Notes under the pieces: model-generated
Told to the model about the DNA's origin: nothing
Databases searched by the model: none
The model's input: the letters and a program-made list of their open reading frames with translations, nothing else
From: an uncultured Desulfobacter sp.
GTDB lineage: Bacteria; Desulfobacterota; Desulfobacteria; Desulfobacterales; Desulfobacteraceae
Length of the DNA stretch: 64,000 nucleotides
Assembly (NCBI RefSeq): GCF_963666145.1
Contig: NZ_OY762614.1
Coordinates: 4,764,501 to 4,828,500, forward strand
Direction: 5' to 3'
Shown: positions 10,442 to 19,941 of the stretch, piece after piece
How positions within the stretch are numbered: the first letter of the stretch is position 1
How the letters are laid out: every line of letters starts with the position of its first letter
Program-made: the position numbers and the translations under genes

Positions 10442-10831
10442 TTACATTTTTTTCCAGCGGTTGACTTTTTCAAATGCCGATTCTGCCGTTTTCAACAGGG
10501 TCGATACATTCACAGGCTTTTTAAAATAATCTTCAAAGCCGACATCAAGACATTCCGACAGTTGAAATAAGGAGGCATAGCCGGTAATGGCATAAATGAT
10601 AGACATGGGCTTAAGGCTTTTTACCTTCTTGCATAGTTCCATACCGTTCATCACCGGCATATTTAAATCAAAAAACATGACCATGATGTTACTCTCTTCG
10701 ATAATTTTTAATGCATCCTGGGCATTCTCTGCGGTGGAAACGTCGTAACCTGCCTTGGTAAATAATTGAGACAGCAATCTTAAAATGGGGGGCTCGTCAT
10801 CAACGATTAATATTTTTTTATTTTCCATCAT
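10442..10831 (-). CDS. Single-domain response regulator
   Basis: About 129 residues forming one receiver domain: acidic pair in ILIVDDEPP, phosphoacceptor Asp in MVMFFDLNMPVMNG, Thr in YAITGYA and Lys in FKKPVN. No output domain is present. Two adjacent ATGs (10831 and 10828) follow AAGGAG, and the start of the longer open frame overlaps the upstream PAS/HisKA gene and lacks a site. As a CheY-like protein directly downstream of a kinase fragment that has no ATPase domain, it could be the phosphotransfer partner of that fragment (inference). Confidence 0.88.
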   Translation of the reverse strand: MMENKKILIVDDEPPILRLLSQLFTKAGYDVSTAENAQDALKIIEESNIMVMFFDLNMPVMNGMELCKKVKSLKPMSIIYAITGYASLFQLSECLDVGFEDYFKKPVNVSTLLKTAESAFEKVNRWKKM

Positions 10832-10841
10832 TTTCTCCTTT

Positions 10842-11594
10842 TCAACGGTTGGGGTCTGGGTCTGTACCTGATGATGCCGCGTCAATGTCCAAAATCTGGG
10901 AACGCAGATATTTTTTGGTTCTGTATTTGGTGATATCCATGAGCTTGCTTGTAATTTTGGCTAACCGGTCTGCCTGCTCTTTTATCTCTTTGACATTGTC
11001 TTCGTTGAGTTGTCCGTGGATGGCGTCATCAAGCAATAATTCTGAAAAACCTAAAATCGCCATTAAAGGCTGATTAATTTCGTGACATATGGCACCTGCG
11101 GTCTGCAGCACTGCCGTCAGTTTTTCTTTATCTAATTTTGTCTGTTCATATTTTTTTGCCTCGGTAATATCCTCAATTGATACTAATACCGCCTTTCCTT
11201 TTTGCAGATTCAACGGCTGGGTAGTTATTCTCAGATGCCTGGGTCCGATGGAATTTAAGGTCATGGTTGTTTCAACCATAAAATATCCCTTGTCATTTTC
11301 AAAGGTGTCCATCACCGTTGTCCGCAATTTGCATTGAATACAGGCCGTTCCAGAACCGCAGCCCTCCGGGGCGTCCTTGTGATAAATGCAGCCCAAAGCG
11401 TCGCCGCACAAAAGCCCGATCAATTGACTGTCATCCCTGTTCACAAACCTGCCTGCCATTTTATTTGCCAAAATCAATTTTCGATCTGCATCAAGCACCA
11501 CGACCGCAATGGGTAAGTTGTCAATAATACACAAGATGTCATCCTCCGGCAGTGTGGCCGGAGAATGCAATAAGGTCTCTTCTATGTTAACCAC
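10842..11594 (-). CDS. Cys-rich PAS protein with DHp (HisKA) domain but no ATPase domain
   Basis: The 250-residue protein has a PAS domain at about 20-145. Inside it are five cysteines (C63, C69, C79, C85, C88) in the pattern LGC-x9-CG-x4-C-x2-C-x-LR. A HisKA-like dimerisation helix follows with the presumptive phosphoacceptor H171 in AICHEINQP. The chain then stops after a tail ending ILDIDAASSG, with no N, G1 or G2 box, so it cannot bind ATP as a normal kinase. The stop and its context look natural rather than frameshifted. A second protein of the window (22677-23387) has the same DHp stub and tail. It may be a phosphorelay or dimerisation adaptor; its function is unknown. Confidence 0.85.
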   Translation of the reverse strand: MVNIEETLLHSPATLPEDDILCIIDNLPIAVVVLDADRKLILANKMAGRFVNRDDSQLIGLLCGDALGCIYHKDAPEGCGSGTACIQCKLRTTVMDTFENDKGYFMVETTMTLNSIGPRHLRITTQPLNLQKGKAVLVSIEDITEAKKYEQTKLDKEKLTAVLQTAGAICHEINQPLMAILGFSELLLDDAIHGQLNEDNVKEIKEQADRLAKITSKLMDITKYRTKKYLRSQILDIDAASSGTDPDPNR

Positions 11595-11642
11595 TGTTAC
11601 TCCTTTCTTCTATCTTTGATAGACCAAGGTTACACATGGCTG

Positions 11643-12680
11643 TTACTTGAAAAGTGAACAGGCCTTTGCCGCGATACTGTGAATATCCTCCACATAATCC
11701 ACCGCGCCTATCAATCTGGCCGCTTTGGGCATCCCGTAAACAACGCTTGAGTGTTCATCCTGGGCAATGGTCACCGCACCTGCGTTTTTCATTTCTAGCA
11801 AGCCTTGTGCGCCGTCTTTGCCCATGCCGGTTAAGATGATTCCCACAGCGTTGCTCCCCGCAAGTCTTGCAACAGACCTGAACAAAACATCCACAGCCGG
11901 CCGCTGGTAATGAACCAGTGGGCCTGTTTTAACCGTTACAAAATATTTGGAGCCCGTTCGTTTCAAAAGCATGTGGAAATTACCCGGGGCAATGAGCGCT
12001 TGGCCATTTTTGACGGCATCCCCGTTTTCAGCTTCTTTCACATACATTGGGCTCAATTCATTGAGGCGGCCTGCAAAGGACTTTGTAAACTGAGCGGGCA
12101 TATGCTGTACAACAACGACGCCCGGCGCGTTTTTCGGCATTTGGGTCAATACATTTTTAATGGCTTCGGCCCCGCCGGTTGATGCGCCGATGGCAATAAT
12201 TTTATTGGCGTATTTGGCAGGTGTCATGGATGCAATTGGCCCCTGTCTATTGGCCGTCTGCTGGTGGTCGGATCTGGGTATTTTTGCTGCATACACCGCC
12301 TTGATTTTTTCGGCAAGCTGTACGCTGACATCTCCCACCGAATAGGCGTTGTCCGGTTTGGCCATCACTTCCAATGCCCCAATGGCCAACGCTTCCATGG
12401 CAAGATGGCTTCCTTTGGTACTCAAAGAACTGACAATGATGACAGGAAGCGGATAGTACTTCATTAATTTTTTTAAGAAGGTAAGCCCATCCATCCGCGG
12501 CATTTCAAGATCCAGGGTCACCACATCCGGTTTTAGTTTGACGATCTTGTCCCGGGCGATGTATGGATCAGGGGCCGTATCAATGACGGTAATGCCTGGG
12601 TGTCTGGACAGTTGTTCTTTGAACACCTTCCTGACAACGGCGGAATCATCAATCACAAGCACTTTAATATCCTTCGACAT
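11643..12680 (-). CDS. cheB: Chemotaxis response regulator protein-glutamate methylesterase CheB
   Basis: This 345-residue CheB has an N-terminal receiver (LVIDDSAVVRK, TLDLEMPRMDG) and a C-terminal methylesterase domain. The catalytic triad motifs are visible: Ser in IGASTGG, His in VVQHMP and Asp in LTGMGKDGA. It demethylates or deamidates receptor glutamines and glutamates when phosphorylated by CheA, opposing CheR. I chose the start at 12680 (MSKDIKVLVIDDS), which places the receiver at the N-terminus as in all CheB proteins; 27 upstream in-frame residues look untranslated. Confidence 0.96.
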   Translation of the reverse strand: MSKDIKVLVIDDSAVVRKVFKEQLSRHPGITVIDTAPDPYIARDKIVKLKPDVVTLDLEMPRMDGLTFLKKLMKYYPLPVIIVSSLSTKGSHLAMEALAIGALEVMAKPDNAYSVGDVSVQLAEKIKAVYAAKIPRSDHQQTANRQGPIASMTPAKYANKIIAIGASTGGAEAIKNVLTQMPKNAPGVVVVQHMPAQFTKSFAGRLNELSPMYVKEAENGDAVKNGQALIAPGNFHMLLKRTGSKYFVTVKTGPLVHYQRPAVDVLFRSVARLAGSNAVGIILTGMGKDGAQGLLEMKNAGAVTIAQDEHSSVVYGMPKAARLIGAVDYVEDIHSIAAKACSLFK

Positions 12681-12706
12681 TGACCGGCCCTTTTGCCCTT
12701 GTTGGC

Positions 12707-13150
12707 TCACACGGAGAGTACGATTGCCATGTTTGACTCCATTGTTTCGATCAATGTGCATTCCGCCGTGCCGTTCAGGTCGCGGGCGGCAATATTTTCA
12801 GGAATGTCTAATTTATAAGGCGTCTGGCATTTTACTTTTTTCAAGGCGTTCCCGCACACCATATTGAGCATTTCAGATAATGTCCCAAACTGCTGTTCCA
12901 TGGTTAGGTCGTCCTTATTTTCTCCCAAAAAATTAGATGCAAGTTCGGCAGCCAGGGGCTGGGGTGAAATAATATTGATATATCCGCTGACATCTCCGGT
13001 GAATTTCAATCGACATGCCAATGCATTGTCCATGTCGATGCCGGAATCCTTTAAAATCGTTTCAGGACCGATTTCAACCGGCATAAAAAACATGATCTCC
13101 ATCACCTCAGAAATCGAAGTCGTCATCGCTGTTATCAATATTTTCTTCAT
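12707..13150 (-). CDS. cheX: CheX-like chemotaxis phosphatase
   Basis: About 147 residues of the CheC/CheX/FliY fold. The helix with E-x2-N is visible in LSEMLNMVCGNALK, the signature of CheY-P phosphatases of this group, and a second related element opens the protein (SISEVMEIMFF). It probably dephosphorylates CheY and so ends the signal. The ATG at 13150 has an AGAGG site six bases upstream, which makes the gene overlap the end of cheY by 44 bases on the same strand and suggests coupled translation. A shorter start is possible. Confidence 0.85.
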   Translation of the reverse strand: MKKILITAMTTSISEVMEIMFFMPVEIGPETILKDSGIDMDNALACRLKFTGDVSGYINIISPQPLAAELASNFLGENKDDLTMEQQFGTLSEMLNMVCGNALKKVKCQTPYKLDIPENIAARDLNGTAECTLIETMESNMAIVLSV

Positions 13151-13532
13151 AATCGGCCTCTCCAATTATACTGACAATTAAATCCCTGAGATTTTCAGGG
13201 GTAAACGGTTTGGTCACATAGCCGGCCGCACCGGCATTCATAAATTCTTCAATTTTTGAATCGTTGCCCTCGGTGGATATGACAACCACGGGAATGTCCT
13301 TGAACAGGTCATCGGCCTTCACTTCTTTCAAAAAGCTGAGCCCATTCATTTCCGGCATGTTGTAGTCGGTCATGATTAAATCCACCCAGTCTCCTGCCAG
13401 AACGGTTAAGGCATCGTTACCGTTTGAGGCTTCCAGGATTCTTGCGCTGCCGTATCCCGCCGCTGCAAGCATGCGTTTTAAAACCGTCCTCATGGGCATC
13501 GAATCATCTATAATCAATATTGAATAAGACAT
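13107..13532 (-). CDS. cheY: CheY-like response regulator with acidic-aromatic tail
   Basis: This 141-residue single receiver has ILIIDDSMPMR (acidic pocket), the phosphoacceptor in LIMTDYNMPEMNG, VVVIST and GYVTKPFTPE. It is the likely output messenger of the CheA pathway. The protein continues beyond the usual CheY end by about 15 residues into a very acidic tail that ends in DDDFDF. The MCP of the operon also ends in an acidic stretch with FEDF. In the absence of flagellar genes, the target of phospho-CheY (flagellar switch, type IV pilus or something else) cannot be told. Confidence 0.9.
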   Translation of the reverse strand: MSYSILIIDDSMPMRTVLKRMLAAAGYGSARILEASNGNDALTVLAGDWVDLIMTDYNMPEMNGLSFLKEVKADDLFKDIPVVVISTEGNDSKIEEFMNAGAAGYVTKPFTPENLRDLIVSIIGEADYEENIDNSDDDFDF

Positions 13533-13566
13533 TTGCTTCCCTCTAAATTGTTATGCAAAATTGGGA

Positions 13567-14415
13567 TTACGCCATTTTAAATAATTCGTTTACTTTCTGC
13601 ATGTTGAGGCCAAATTCGGCTATAATAGCGGTGATATCCTTGTGGGAAATCCCGTGGATTTTCATTACCTGATCCTTGAATCGGTATGACAGGCCATCTG
13701 CACCAACGCCGTTGCCCATCATCATACAAATGCAGTCTGCCAGATAGACGGCAGCGATTTCCCGATCGTCCATCATGGATTCATCCCTGAGGTGGTGATG
13801 GTGAATGAGCTTGATCATCCGGGGGCTGAATTTCCATATTTTGGCGATCAAAGCCCCCATCTCAGCATGGTCTATCCCGATTACTTTCTTTTCTGCTTCC
13901 CGAAAACTGTAGCCGGCATCTTTGACAAGCGCATTTATTTTTTGAAAGTCGTTGAAAACATATTTTTCCAATATGATTTTACCGATATCTTTGATCAGGG
14001 CCGCGGTGAAAATCGTACTTTTGTTTTTAAGGCCCAGGCGCACGGCAACCTGCTTGGCAAGAACAGCCGAATAGACGGAATAGCGCCACATATCCCCTTG
14101 TTCAAGACCATAGCCTTTGCGATCCCCTGAAAGAACCTGGGCGCTTGATTTTACCAGTGCCAATTCAATGATCTGATCGGTTCCCAGCATATTTACGGCA
14201 TCTTTAATGGATTCTGCAGGTGTCTTTAATCCGATATATGCCGAGTTGCAGATTTTAAGAATGTCCACGGTCATGACAGGGTCATACTGAATTAATTGGG
14301 CGATGTCGGCCATGGAACTATCCGGCTCTTCCACCATTTCAAGCAGGCGGCCGGCAACGGTGGGCATGGGCGTTAAATCTTTTATCTCATGAATCATTTT
14401 ATCCAGCGCTGTCAT
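13567..14415 (-). CDS. HDOD domain protein
   Basis: This 282-residue protein consists of one HDOD domain, a degenerate HD-type fold that typically lacks phosphohydrolase activity. The opening LTPMPTVAGRLLEMVE and the region ALIKDIGKIIL (Lys where HD enzymes have His) support the call. HDOD proteins act in signalling and c-di-GMP-related regulation, but their molecular role is mostly unknown. The ATG overlaps the cheD stop by four bases (ATGA), so this gene is an integral part of the chemosensory operon, between cheD and cheY. Confidence 0.9.
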   Translation of the reverse strand: MTALDKMIHEIKDLTPMPTVAGRLLEMVEEPDSSMADIAQLIQYDPVMTVDILKICNSAYIGLKTPAESIKDAVNMLGTDQIIELALVKSSAQVLSGDRKGYGLEQGDMWRYSVYSAVLAKQVAVRLGLKNKSTIFTAALIKDIGKIILEKYVFNDFQKINALVKDAGYSFREAEKKVIGIDHAEMGALIAKIWKFSPRMIKLIHHHHLRDESMMDDREIAAVYLADCICMMMGNGVGADGLSYRFKDQVMKIHGISHKDITAIIAEFGLNMQKVNELFKMA

Positions 14416-14891
14416 ATTCTCACTTCCTTGGATCCAGAGGTTTTCATAAAGATATCGCCCGTTGCAATTTCAATTCGCACGGTTCGGTTGATATTTCCTC
14501 CCACTTCCTGCTTATCAATCATCACTTTGTTTTTAAAAAACATTTTTTTTAACGCCAGATAATTGCGTTTTCCGATATTAAAAAAACCGTTTTGATCAAG
14601 AATTTCGGCGCCGCCTGCGACAAAAATTTTAATCCGGTGTTTTTGGGCGCCCAGAGCGTATGCCGCTTTAAACAGGCGAGGGATACCTGTGTCGGCAAAC
14701 ATATATGGTTTTTTTGCGGCTTTTTCTTGATCAATGCCGGATTCGGGAAGCATGTAGTGAAGAATTCCGCCAGCCTTTGCAAACGGATCATAAATCACAA
14801 GCCCTATGCATGATCCAAGAGAGTAGGTGACTACATCATCTGCAGGATTATTGCTTACTTTCATATCAGCCACGCCGACAATTTGTTTCAT
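14412..14891 (-). CDS. cheD: Chemoreceptor glutamine deamidase CheD
   Basis: This 159-residue protein has the CheD signature: the nucleophile C28 in LGSCIGLVIYD and the catalytic H45 in GGILHYMLP. CheD deamidates receptor glutamines, and in several bacteria it binds CheC-type phosphatases and modulates them. A CheX-like protein is encoded two genes downstream. Its last bases overlap the HDOD start. Confidence 0.95.
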   Translation of the reverse strand: MKQIVGVADMKVSNNPADDVVTYSLGSCIGLVIYDPFAKAGGILHYMLPESGIDQEKAAKKPYMFADTGIPRLFKAAYALGAQKHRIKIFVAGGAEILDQNGFFNIGKRNYLALKKMFFKNKVMIDKQEVGGNINRTVRIEIATGDIFMKTSGSKEVRI

Positions 14892-14932
14892 CTATTCATG
14901 TCCTCATCTCTTTTTTTTGTCGTCGAAGTTTC

Positions 14933-17464
14933 CTATTTTTTTGAGACAATGGAAAAGATGCCGTGAACATCCAGGATCAGTCCGACTTTTCCGTCAGCCA
15001 GAATCGCCCCGCCGGCAATCCCCTGGATATCATCCATATTTCCACCCAGATTTTTAATGACGTACTCGTCTTTACCTAAAAGTTCATCAATCAAAAAGGC
15101 ACGCCGTTCTTCCTTTGACTCCACAACGACAACCAGGCTCTGTTCCACAGCTTTCATATGGGTGCTTGTTTCATAAACCTCATTTAACCGAATCAAGGGC
15201 ACCAGCCGGCCCCGGTCCTTCACCATTTCACCTTTTCCTTCTACGGTGAAATGTTCACCGGCTGCCGGCCTGAACGCTTTTTGAATGGCAATGGTGGGAA
15301 TCACATAGCGTTCATCGTCCACCCTGACCAGCATACCGTCAATGATGGCCAGCGTCAGAGGCAGACTGATGATGAATCTGGAGCCGGCCCCTTTTTCGGA
15401 TTCAATGTTCAAATGGCCGCGAAACCTTTCAATTCCCTCTTTGACCACATCCATGCCCACGCCCCGGCCGGATATATCGGTAATCTGATTTGCGGTTGAG
15501 AATCCTGGCGAAAGAATCAAACTGAAGACTTGGGCATCGGTCATCTGCTCATCTCCGGTAATCAGCCCGGTGGAGGTGGCTTTTTTAAGTATTTTGTCCC
15601 TGTCCAGTCCTTTGCCGTCATCCTCGATTTCAATGACAATATTCCCGCCTTTATGATAGGCGCGAAGGTCAATGTTTCCCTGTTCAGGTTTTCCTTTTTC
15701 CCTTCGCTCCTCTACGGATTCAATTCCGTGATCACAGGCATTTCTGATCATATGCACCATGGGTTCATACAGGGCATCCACCACATTTCTATCAATTTCG
15801 GTCTCTTCTCCGCTCATGGCTAAATTGATCTGTTTGCCCGATTTCCGGGACAAATCCCTGACCAGGCGGATCATTTTCATGAATGTGGCCTTAATGGGAA
15901 TCATGCGCATGGACATGGCGATATTTTGCATATTGTTCACAATCTGCCCCAATTGTGCGACGGTCTGGCTCAAGGCGGAATTTCCCATGGTCTGCTGGCG
16001 CAGCATGGACTGGGCAATCACAAGTTCTCCGGCATAATCCACAAGATCGTCCAGTTTCTGGGTGCTCACTTTCACCTGGGAATCGAGTCGGCGTTTAACC
16101 GTTGCCTGCTCCAGTAAGGCCGATGCGACCTGGGCCGGCGCCACCTTTTTATCTTCGATGAGAATTTCGCCGAATTTCTTTTCCGGATGCTTTTTCTGGA
16201 TTTCCAGCGCATCTTGAACATCCTGTTCTTTTAAATCATTTTTTCTGACGAGAATTTCACCCAAAGGCTCTTTTTCCCCTTTGGTCAAAGAGATCTGAAG
16301 GCGTTTGAGTTTATCCCTCAAGATCTCCACATCTATGTGGCTGTCATCCTGCCGGTAACCGCTTTCAAGCCCCTCCTTTGTATTGTCGATGAGCTGTTTT
16401 AACAGATCAACGGATTCAAGAATGGCATCGGTGGCCGAATGGTTGATCGTAAAATCTCCGCTTCTGGCACTGTCGAGAAGATTTTCTGTGGCGTGGGATA
16501 AGCGGTTGATTTTATCTAAAGATAAAAACCCGGAGACGCCTTTTATGGTATGAAACGGTCTGAAAATATCGTTGATGATATCGGCATTTTCCGGATCCTG
16601 CTCCAGTTCTATTAGTGAGACTTCGATGCTGTTCAGGTTATCTTCGGCCTCAGATATAAAGTCGGTCAGGATTTCAATATCATCCTCGGACAGTTTTTCG
16701 GGGGCACCATTGTGTCCCGGTTCTGGTTCAGCGGCTGAGTCAAGCTCGTTTTCAGCGCATTCATAGGCACATTCATCGCACTGTTCTGCCGCGGTTAGGT
16801 GCTCTTCTAAAAGTTCAAGCACATCGGAGTAATCAAAGGTAAATGGCTCGTGTCTTTTTAAATGACTTAATATGGATTTTAATAGCACAATGCCTTCTTC
16901 AACCGGTTTTGTATTGCAGGCACAGCTAAGATCCATATTTTCCATATATTGTTTACATAGCTTCGAAATATCATAAAAGGTAGAGGGATTGATGGTTTCA
17001 GAAATGTTGATAAGGCCGTCTACATTATGAAGCATCTCTTCTATATCATGGTCTTTTCCAGGGCAGAACCCGGCGATAAGCATGGACAGCCCATTTAATT
17101 TTGCTTCTAATGCTTCGTATTCGCCGTTCGATTCATGGGCCTGTGATTGTTTTGGGGTAGATGACGCATCACTTTGTTTTTGATCCATATTTTTCAATTT
17201 TGCGCTGAAATCTGAAACAATCATGTCAAGATTTGACAACAAACTGTTTTCAACCGGAGGGCTGCCTTCGATTATGGAATCAATAATGTGCCTGGCCTTC
17301 AGAATTTGCGCAGCCTCTGACGACAGTTCCAATGCTTTGCATTGGGCATGTATGCTCTTGAGAATGGGCAACAGCGTCTTGATCGCGTCTGGTTGCTCCG
17401 GATCAAACAGGATCAATTCTGATGCCAGCCGTTCTGTCATTTCGATTATGGTTTCATAAGACAT
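14933..17464 (-). CDS. cheA: Chemotaxis histidine kinase CheA with extra N-terminal and MshEN-like regions
   Basis: CheA of 843 residues, longer than the 650-700 of simple versions. Residues 1-250 are an acidic, mostly helical region of unknown type. An Hpt domain follows at about 255-365 with the phosphoacceptor H305 (FHTIKGVSGFL). At about 395-460 lies a region of two short repeats (GEILVRKNDL, FGEILIEDKK) resembling the MshEN/GSPII_E N-terminal module. Then come the dimerisation helix (KLDDLVDYAGELVIAQ), HATPase_c (IRNACDHGIE, DDGKGLD, GRGVGMDVV) and a CheW-like domain from about 705 to the end. The ATG at 17464 is preferred to a TTG four codons upstream. It autophosphorylates in complex with CheW and the MCP and feeds CheY and CheB. 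Confidence 0.95.
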   Translation of the reverse strand: MSYETIIEMTERLASELILFDPEQPDAIKTLLPILKSIHAQCKALELSSEAAQILKARHIIDSIIEGSPPVENSLLSNLDMIVSDFSAKLKNMDQKQSDASSTPKQSQAHESNGEYEALEAKLNGLSMLIAGFCPGKDHDIEEMLHNVDGLINISETINPSTFYDISKLCKQYMENMDLSCACNTKPVEEGIVLLKSILSHLKRHEPFTFDYSDVLELLEEHLTAAEQCDECAYECAENELDSAAEPEPGHNGAPEKLSEDDIEILTDFISEAEDNLNSIEVSLIELEQDPENADIINDIFRPFHTIKGVSGFLSLDKINRLSHATENLLDSARSGDFTINHSATDAILESVDLLKQLIDNTKEGLESGYRQDDSHIDVEILRDKLKRLQISLTKGEKEPLGEILVRKNDLKEQDVQDALEIQKKHPEKKFGEILIEDKKVAPAQVASALLEQATVKRRLDSQVKVSTQKLDDLVDYAGELVIAQSMLRQQTMGNSALSQTVAQLGQIVNNMQNIAMSMRMIPIKATFMKMIRLVRDLSRKSGKQINLAMSGEETEIDRNVVDALYEPMVHMIRNACDHGIESVEERREKGKPEQGNIDLRAYHKGGNIVIEIEDDGKGLDRDKILKKATSTGLITGDEQMTDAQVFSLILSPGFSTANQITDISGRGVGMDVVKEGIERFRGHLNIESEKGAGSRFIISLPLTLAIIDGMLVRVDDERYVIPTIAIQKAFRPAAGEHFTVEGKGEMVKDRGRLVPLIRLNEVYETSTHMKAVEQSLVVVVESKEERRAFLIDELLGKDEYVIKNLGGNMDDIQGIAGGAILADGKVGLILDVHGIFSIVSKK

Positions 17465-17571
17465 TGGCTTTTCCAAATTTTAAAAGTTCTCATCAAATTT
17501 CTAAAAATGCCGCCGGCACTGGGCCGGGGATATGATCTTCCCGGCCCGATATGCGCCATAATTTAATAATA

Positions 17572-19908
17572 TTAAAAGTCTTCAAAACTTTCGTCGTCAT
17601 CAAAGGGGATGACTTGCTCCGGACGACTTGAGGCATGGTGCTGATCCCTGGCTTTTGCTTTATGCGTTGTTTTACTTGGGATGCTTTTAGGTGCCGGTTT
17701 AGACCTGTGATAATCGTCCAGACTGCGACCGGCATTGCTTCTGCCGGTAACCAGCAGCACGAGATTATCAACATACTCTTTGAGTTGTTCGGCCTGGGCG
17801 CTCATTTCCTCGGCCGCAGAGGCTGACTCTTCGGCATTGGCTGCATTTTGCTGGACAACCCGGTCCATCTCACTGATGGCATTGTTGACTTCCTCAATAC
17901 CATTGGATTGTTCGTTGGACGCCACAGAAATTTCTGAGACCAACGCGCCGACTTTGGCCGAGGTTTCGGCCACTTTGGAAAATGCTTCACTGGTTGATGA
18001 TACGATATCGGAACCATCGTTGACCTTTTTGACCGTATCTTCTATCAGCGCCGCCGTATCCTTGGCTGCATCCGCCGCACGCATGGCAAGGTTTCTCACC
18101 TCATCGGCAACAACGGCAAAACCTGCACCGGCTTCTCCGGCCCGGGCGGCTTCCACGGCAGCGTTTAGTGCCAGCAGGTTGGTCTGGAAGGCAATTTCAT
18201 CAATGGTTTTGATGATTTTCGAGGTCTCTTCCGAGGCCTTGGAGATATCCTCCATGGACCGTGTCAATTCATCCATGGATTGGCTGGCGGTATTCACAAC
18301 CACATTGGCGTTTTTCATCAACCCGTCGGCATTGTTTGAATTTTCGGCATTTTTCTTGGTCATGGAGGACATCTCTTCCATGGATGAAGAGGTTTCTTCA
18401 ATGGAGGCGGCCTGCTGGGATGCACCTTCTGCCATGGACTGACTGGAGGAGGAAACCTGTCCGGAGGCAGACGCCACCTGCACTGCACCTTCGTTAAGGC
18501 CGGTGATGATTCTGTTAATGGGCTTGGTAATGCTTCGTGTGATAAAAATTGCCGAAAGAATACCGACGATCAGCGCGACGATCAATCCAATAATCATGAC
18601 AATGGATGCACTTGAAAGCGAACTTACCGCATCTTTGGCAATGGTATTGGTTGAATTGATTCCGGCATTTGCGGTTGTTTTGCATGCATCGACAACTTTG
18701 TTGCCGGTGTTCTGGCGTTTAACAGCCAGATCCTGCATGATAAGCCAGTTTTGAAGAAACTCTTTCATGGCGGTCTGGTAGGTTTGACCGGCTGCCGCAA
18801 CAGTCTCAATGCGTTTTAAGTCTTCGGGTAACCGTGTGATTTTTTCCAATTCTTCAAACTTACGATTGATGTGTGAAAAATTTTCCAACGCAGCATTCAT
18901 GACTTCAGGGCTTCTTAACGCTTGGGACTTAAAGGCCCCTACCCGGGTCTCATTTCCAAGGGAAATAATATCGTTCACCAGGGTGATTTTTTCATTTCTT
19001 TCGAGCATATCCCTGGTGAGTTGTTCGTGCTGTCCTTCAAGAAATTCATCACAATTGGATACATAAATGCCGGCAGCATCATCCATTTTCTCCCGGTACC
19101 TGTTCAGCAGGCTTCTGTCTGCCAGGCTGCCCCGGTCTAACTCCATCATCAGTTGTTCTATGGCTTTTTGATACGTTTGGGCGGCCGTATGAATCGCTTT
19201 TACCCTTTGGATATCCGCCTCACTGCGAATCAAGGCTCTTAATTCATTTAACGGCTCAGAAACCTCCTCCAATTTTGAAATTGCGGTTTTCATAAGGTTC
19301 ATATCATTTGTTGCCTGGGCTTTAAAATTGGCAACCCTGACGCTGGAACCGATATGAACAAGATCCGTGGCAAGTTTAATCTTCTGCTGACGGGCATGCA
19401 GATCTGATTTGATCTTTTCATTCTGACCGGCTAAAAATTCATTAGAATTGGACATGTATGTTTGGGCTGACTCATCCAGTGTACGTCTGTTGGCCTCAAG
19501 TTTTGAATCGATCTCGACGGTTTGCTTTATCAGGTCCTTATACTCTTGAACTGCGCTGGAGGCGATATCAATCTGGGATTTAAGCTGTTTTAAATTTGGC
19601 GAGTTTTCATCGAGTTCCCGTGCTTTTTGCAAGGCCAGGTCAAGGGACTTCATTGCCTCCATGCCCAGTTCATAAAACTTTTTATCTTCGGTAAACCCAT
19701 ACCCTCTCATTTCATACATCACCTGATTGGCTGCGTTACTTAATTCCATGGCGATGCCCACTTCCGGTACATATTCATTGGCCAGAATCGTACTTTTTGT
19801 GCCCACTGACCGCATGTTGACAACGGCCATTAACCCTAAGGTAACAGCAATGATGATTAATACTGCAAATCCATAGGTGATTTTTAATCCCAGACTTACG
19901 TGTTTCAT
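17572..19908 (-). CDS. Methyl-accepting chemotaxis protein with long helical periplasmic domain
   Basis: This 778-residue receptor has an N-terminal transmembrane helix (about 10-30) and a periplasmic all-helical sensor at about 31-430. The opening (YVPEVGIAMELSN, YEMRGYGFTED) resembles helical bimodular (HBM) domains. A second transmembrane helix at about 436-460, HAMP and the MCP signalling hairpin follow; the hairpin tip region reads EIAFQTNLLALNAAVEAARA. After the hairpin comes a flexible basic linker of some 40 residues and the tail DDDESFEDF, probably a tether comparable to the NWETF pentapeptide that recruits CheR and CheB. It is the only receptor in the operon. Confidence 0.93.
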   Translation of the reverse strand: MKHVSLGLKITYGFAVLIIIAVTLGLMAVVNMRSVGTKSTILANEYVPEVGIAMELSNAANQVMYEMRGYGFTEDKKFYELGMEAMKSLDLALQKARELDENSPNLKQLKSQIDIASSAVQEYKDLIKQTVEIDSKLEANRRTLDESAQTYMSNSNEFLAGQNEKIKSDLHARQQKIKLATDLVHIGSSVRVANFKAQATNDMNLMKTAISKLEEVSEPLNELRALIRSEADIQRVKAIHTAAQTYQKAIEQLMMELDRGSLADRSLLNRYREKMDDAAGIYVSNCDEFLEGQHEQLTRDMLERNEKITLVNDIISLGNETRVGAFKSQALRSPEVMNAALENFSHINRKFEELEKITRLPEDLKRIETVAAAGQTYQTAMKEFLQNWLIMQDLAVKRQNTGNKVVDACKTTANAGINSTNTIAKDAVSSLSSASIVMIIGLIVALIVGILSAIFITRSITKPINRIITGLNEGAVQVASASGQVSSSSQSMAEGASQQAASIEETSSSMEEMSSMTKKNAENSNNADGLMKNANVVVNTASQSMDELTRSMEDISKASEETSKIIKTIDEIAFQTNLLALNAAVEAARAGEAGAGFAVVADEVRNLAMRAADAAKDTAALIEDTVKKVNDGSDIVSSTSEAFSKVAETSAKVGALVSEISVASNEQSNGIEEVNNAISEMDRVVQQNAANAEESASAAEEMSAQAEQLKEYVDNLVLLVTGRSNAGRSLDDYHRSKPAPKSIPSKTTHKAKARDQHHASSRPEQVIPFDDDESFEDF

Positions 19909-19941
19909 CTTACACTCCTTTATTGTTTTTTAAACTTGTAT

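Noticed and set aside
17735..18442. A 235-codon + strand frame rich in Ser, Ala and Leu
   Set aside because: It is the antisense of the coiled-coil signalling region of the MCP, a common source of long false frames.
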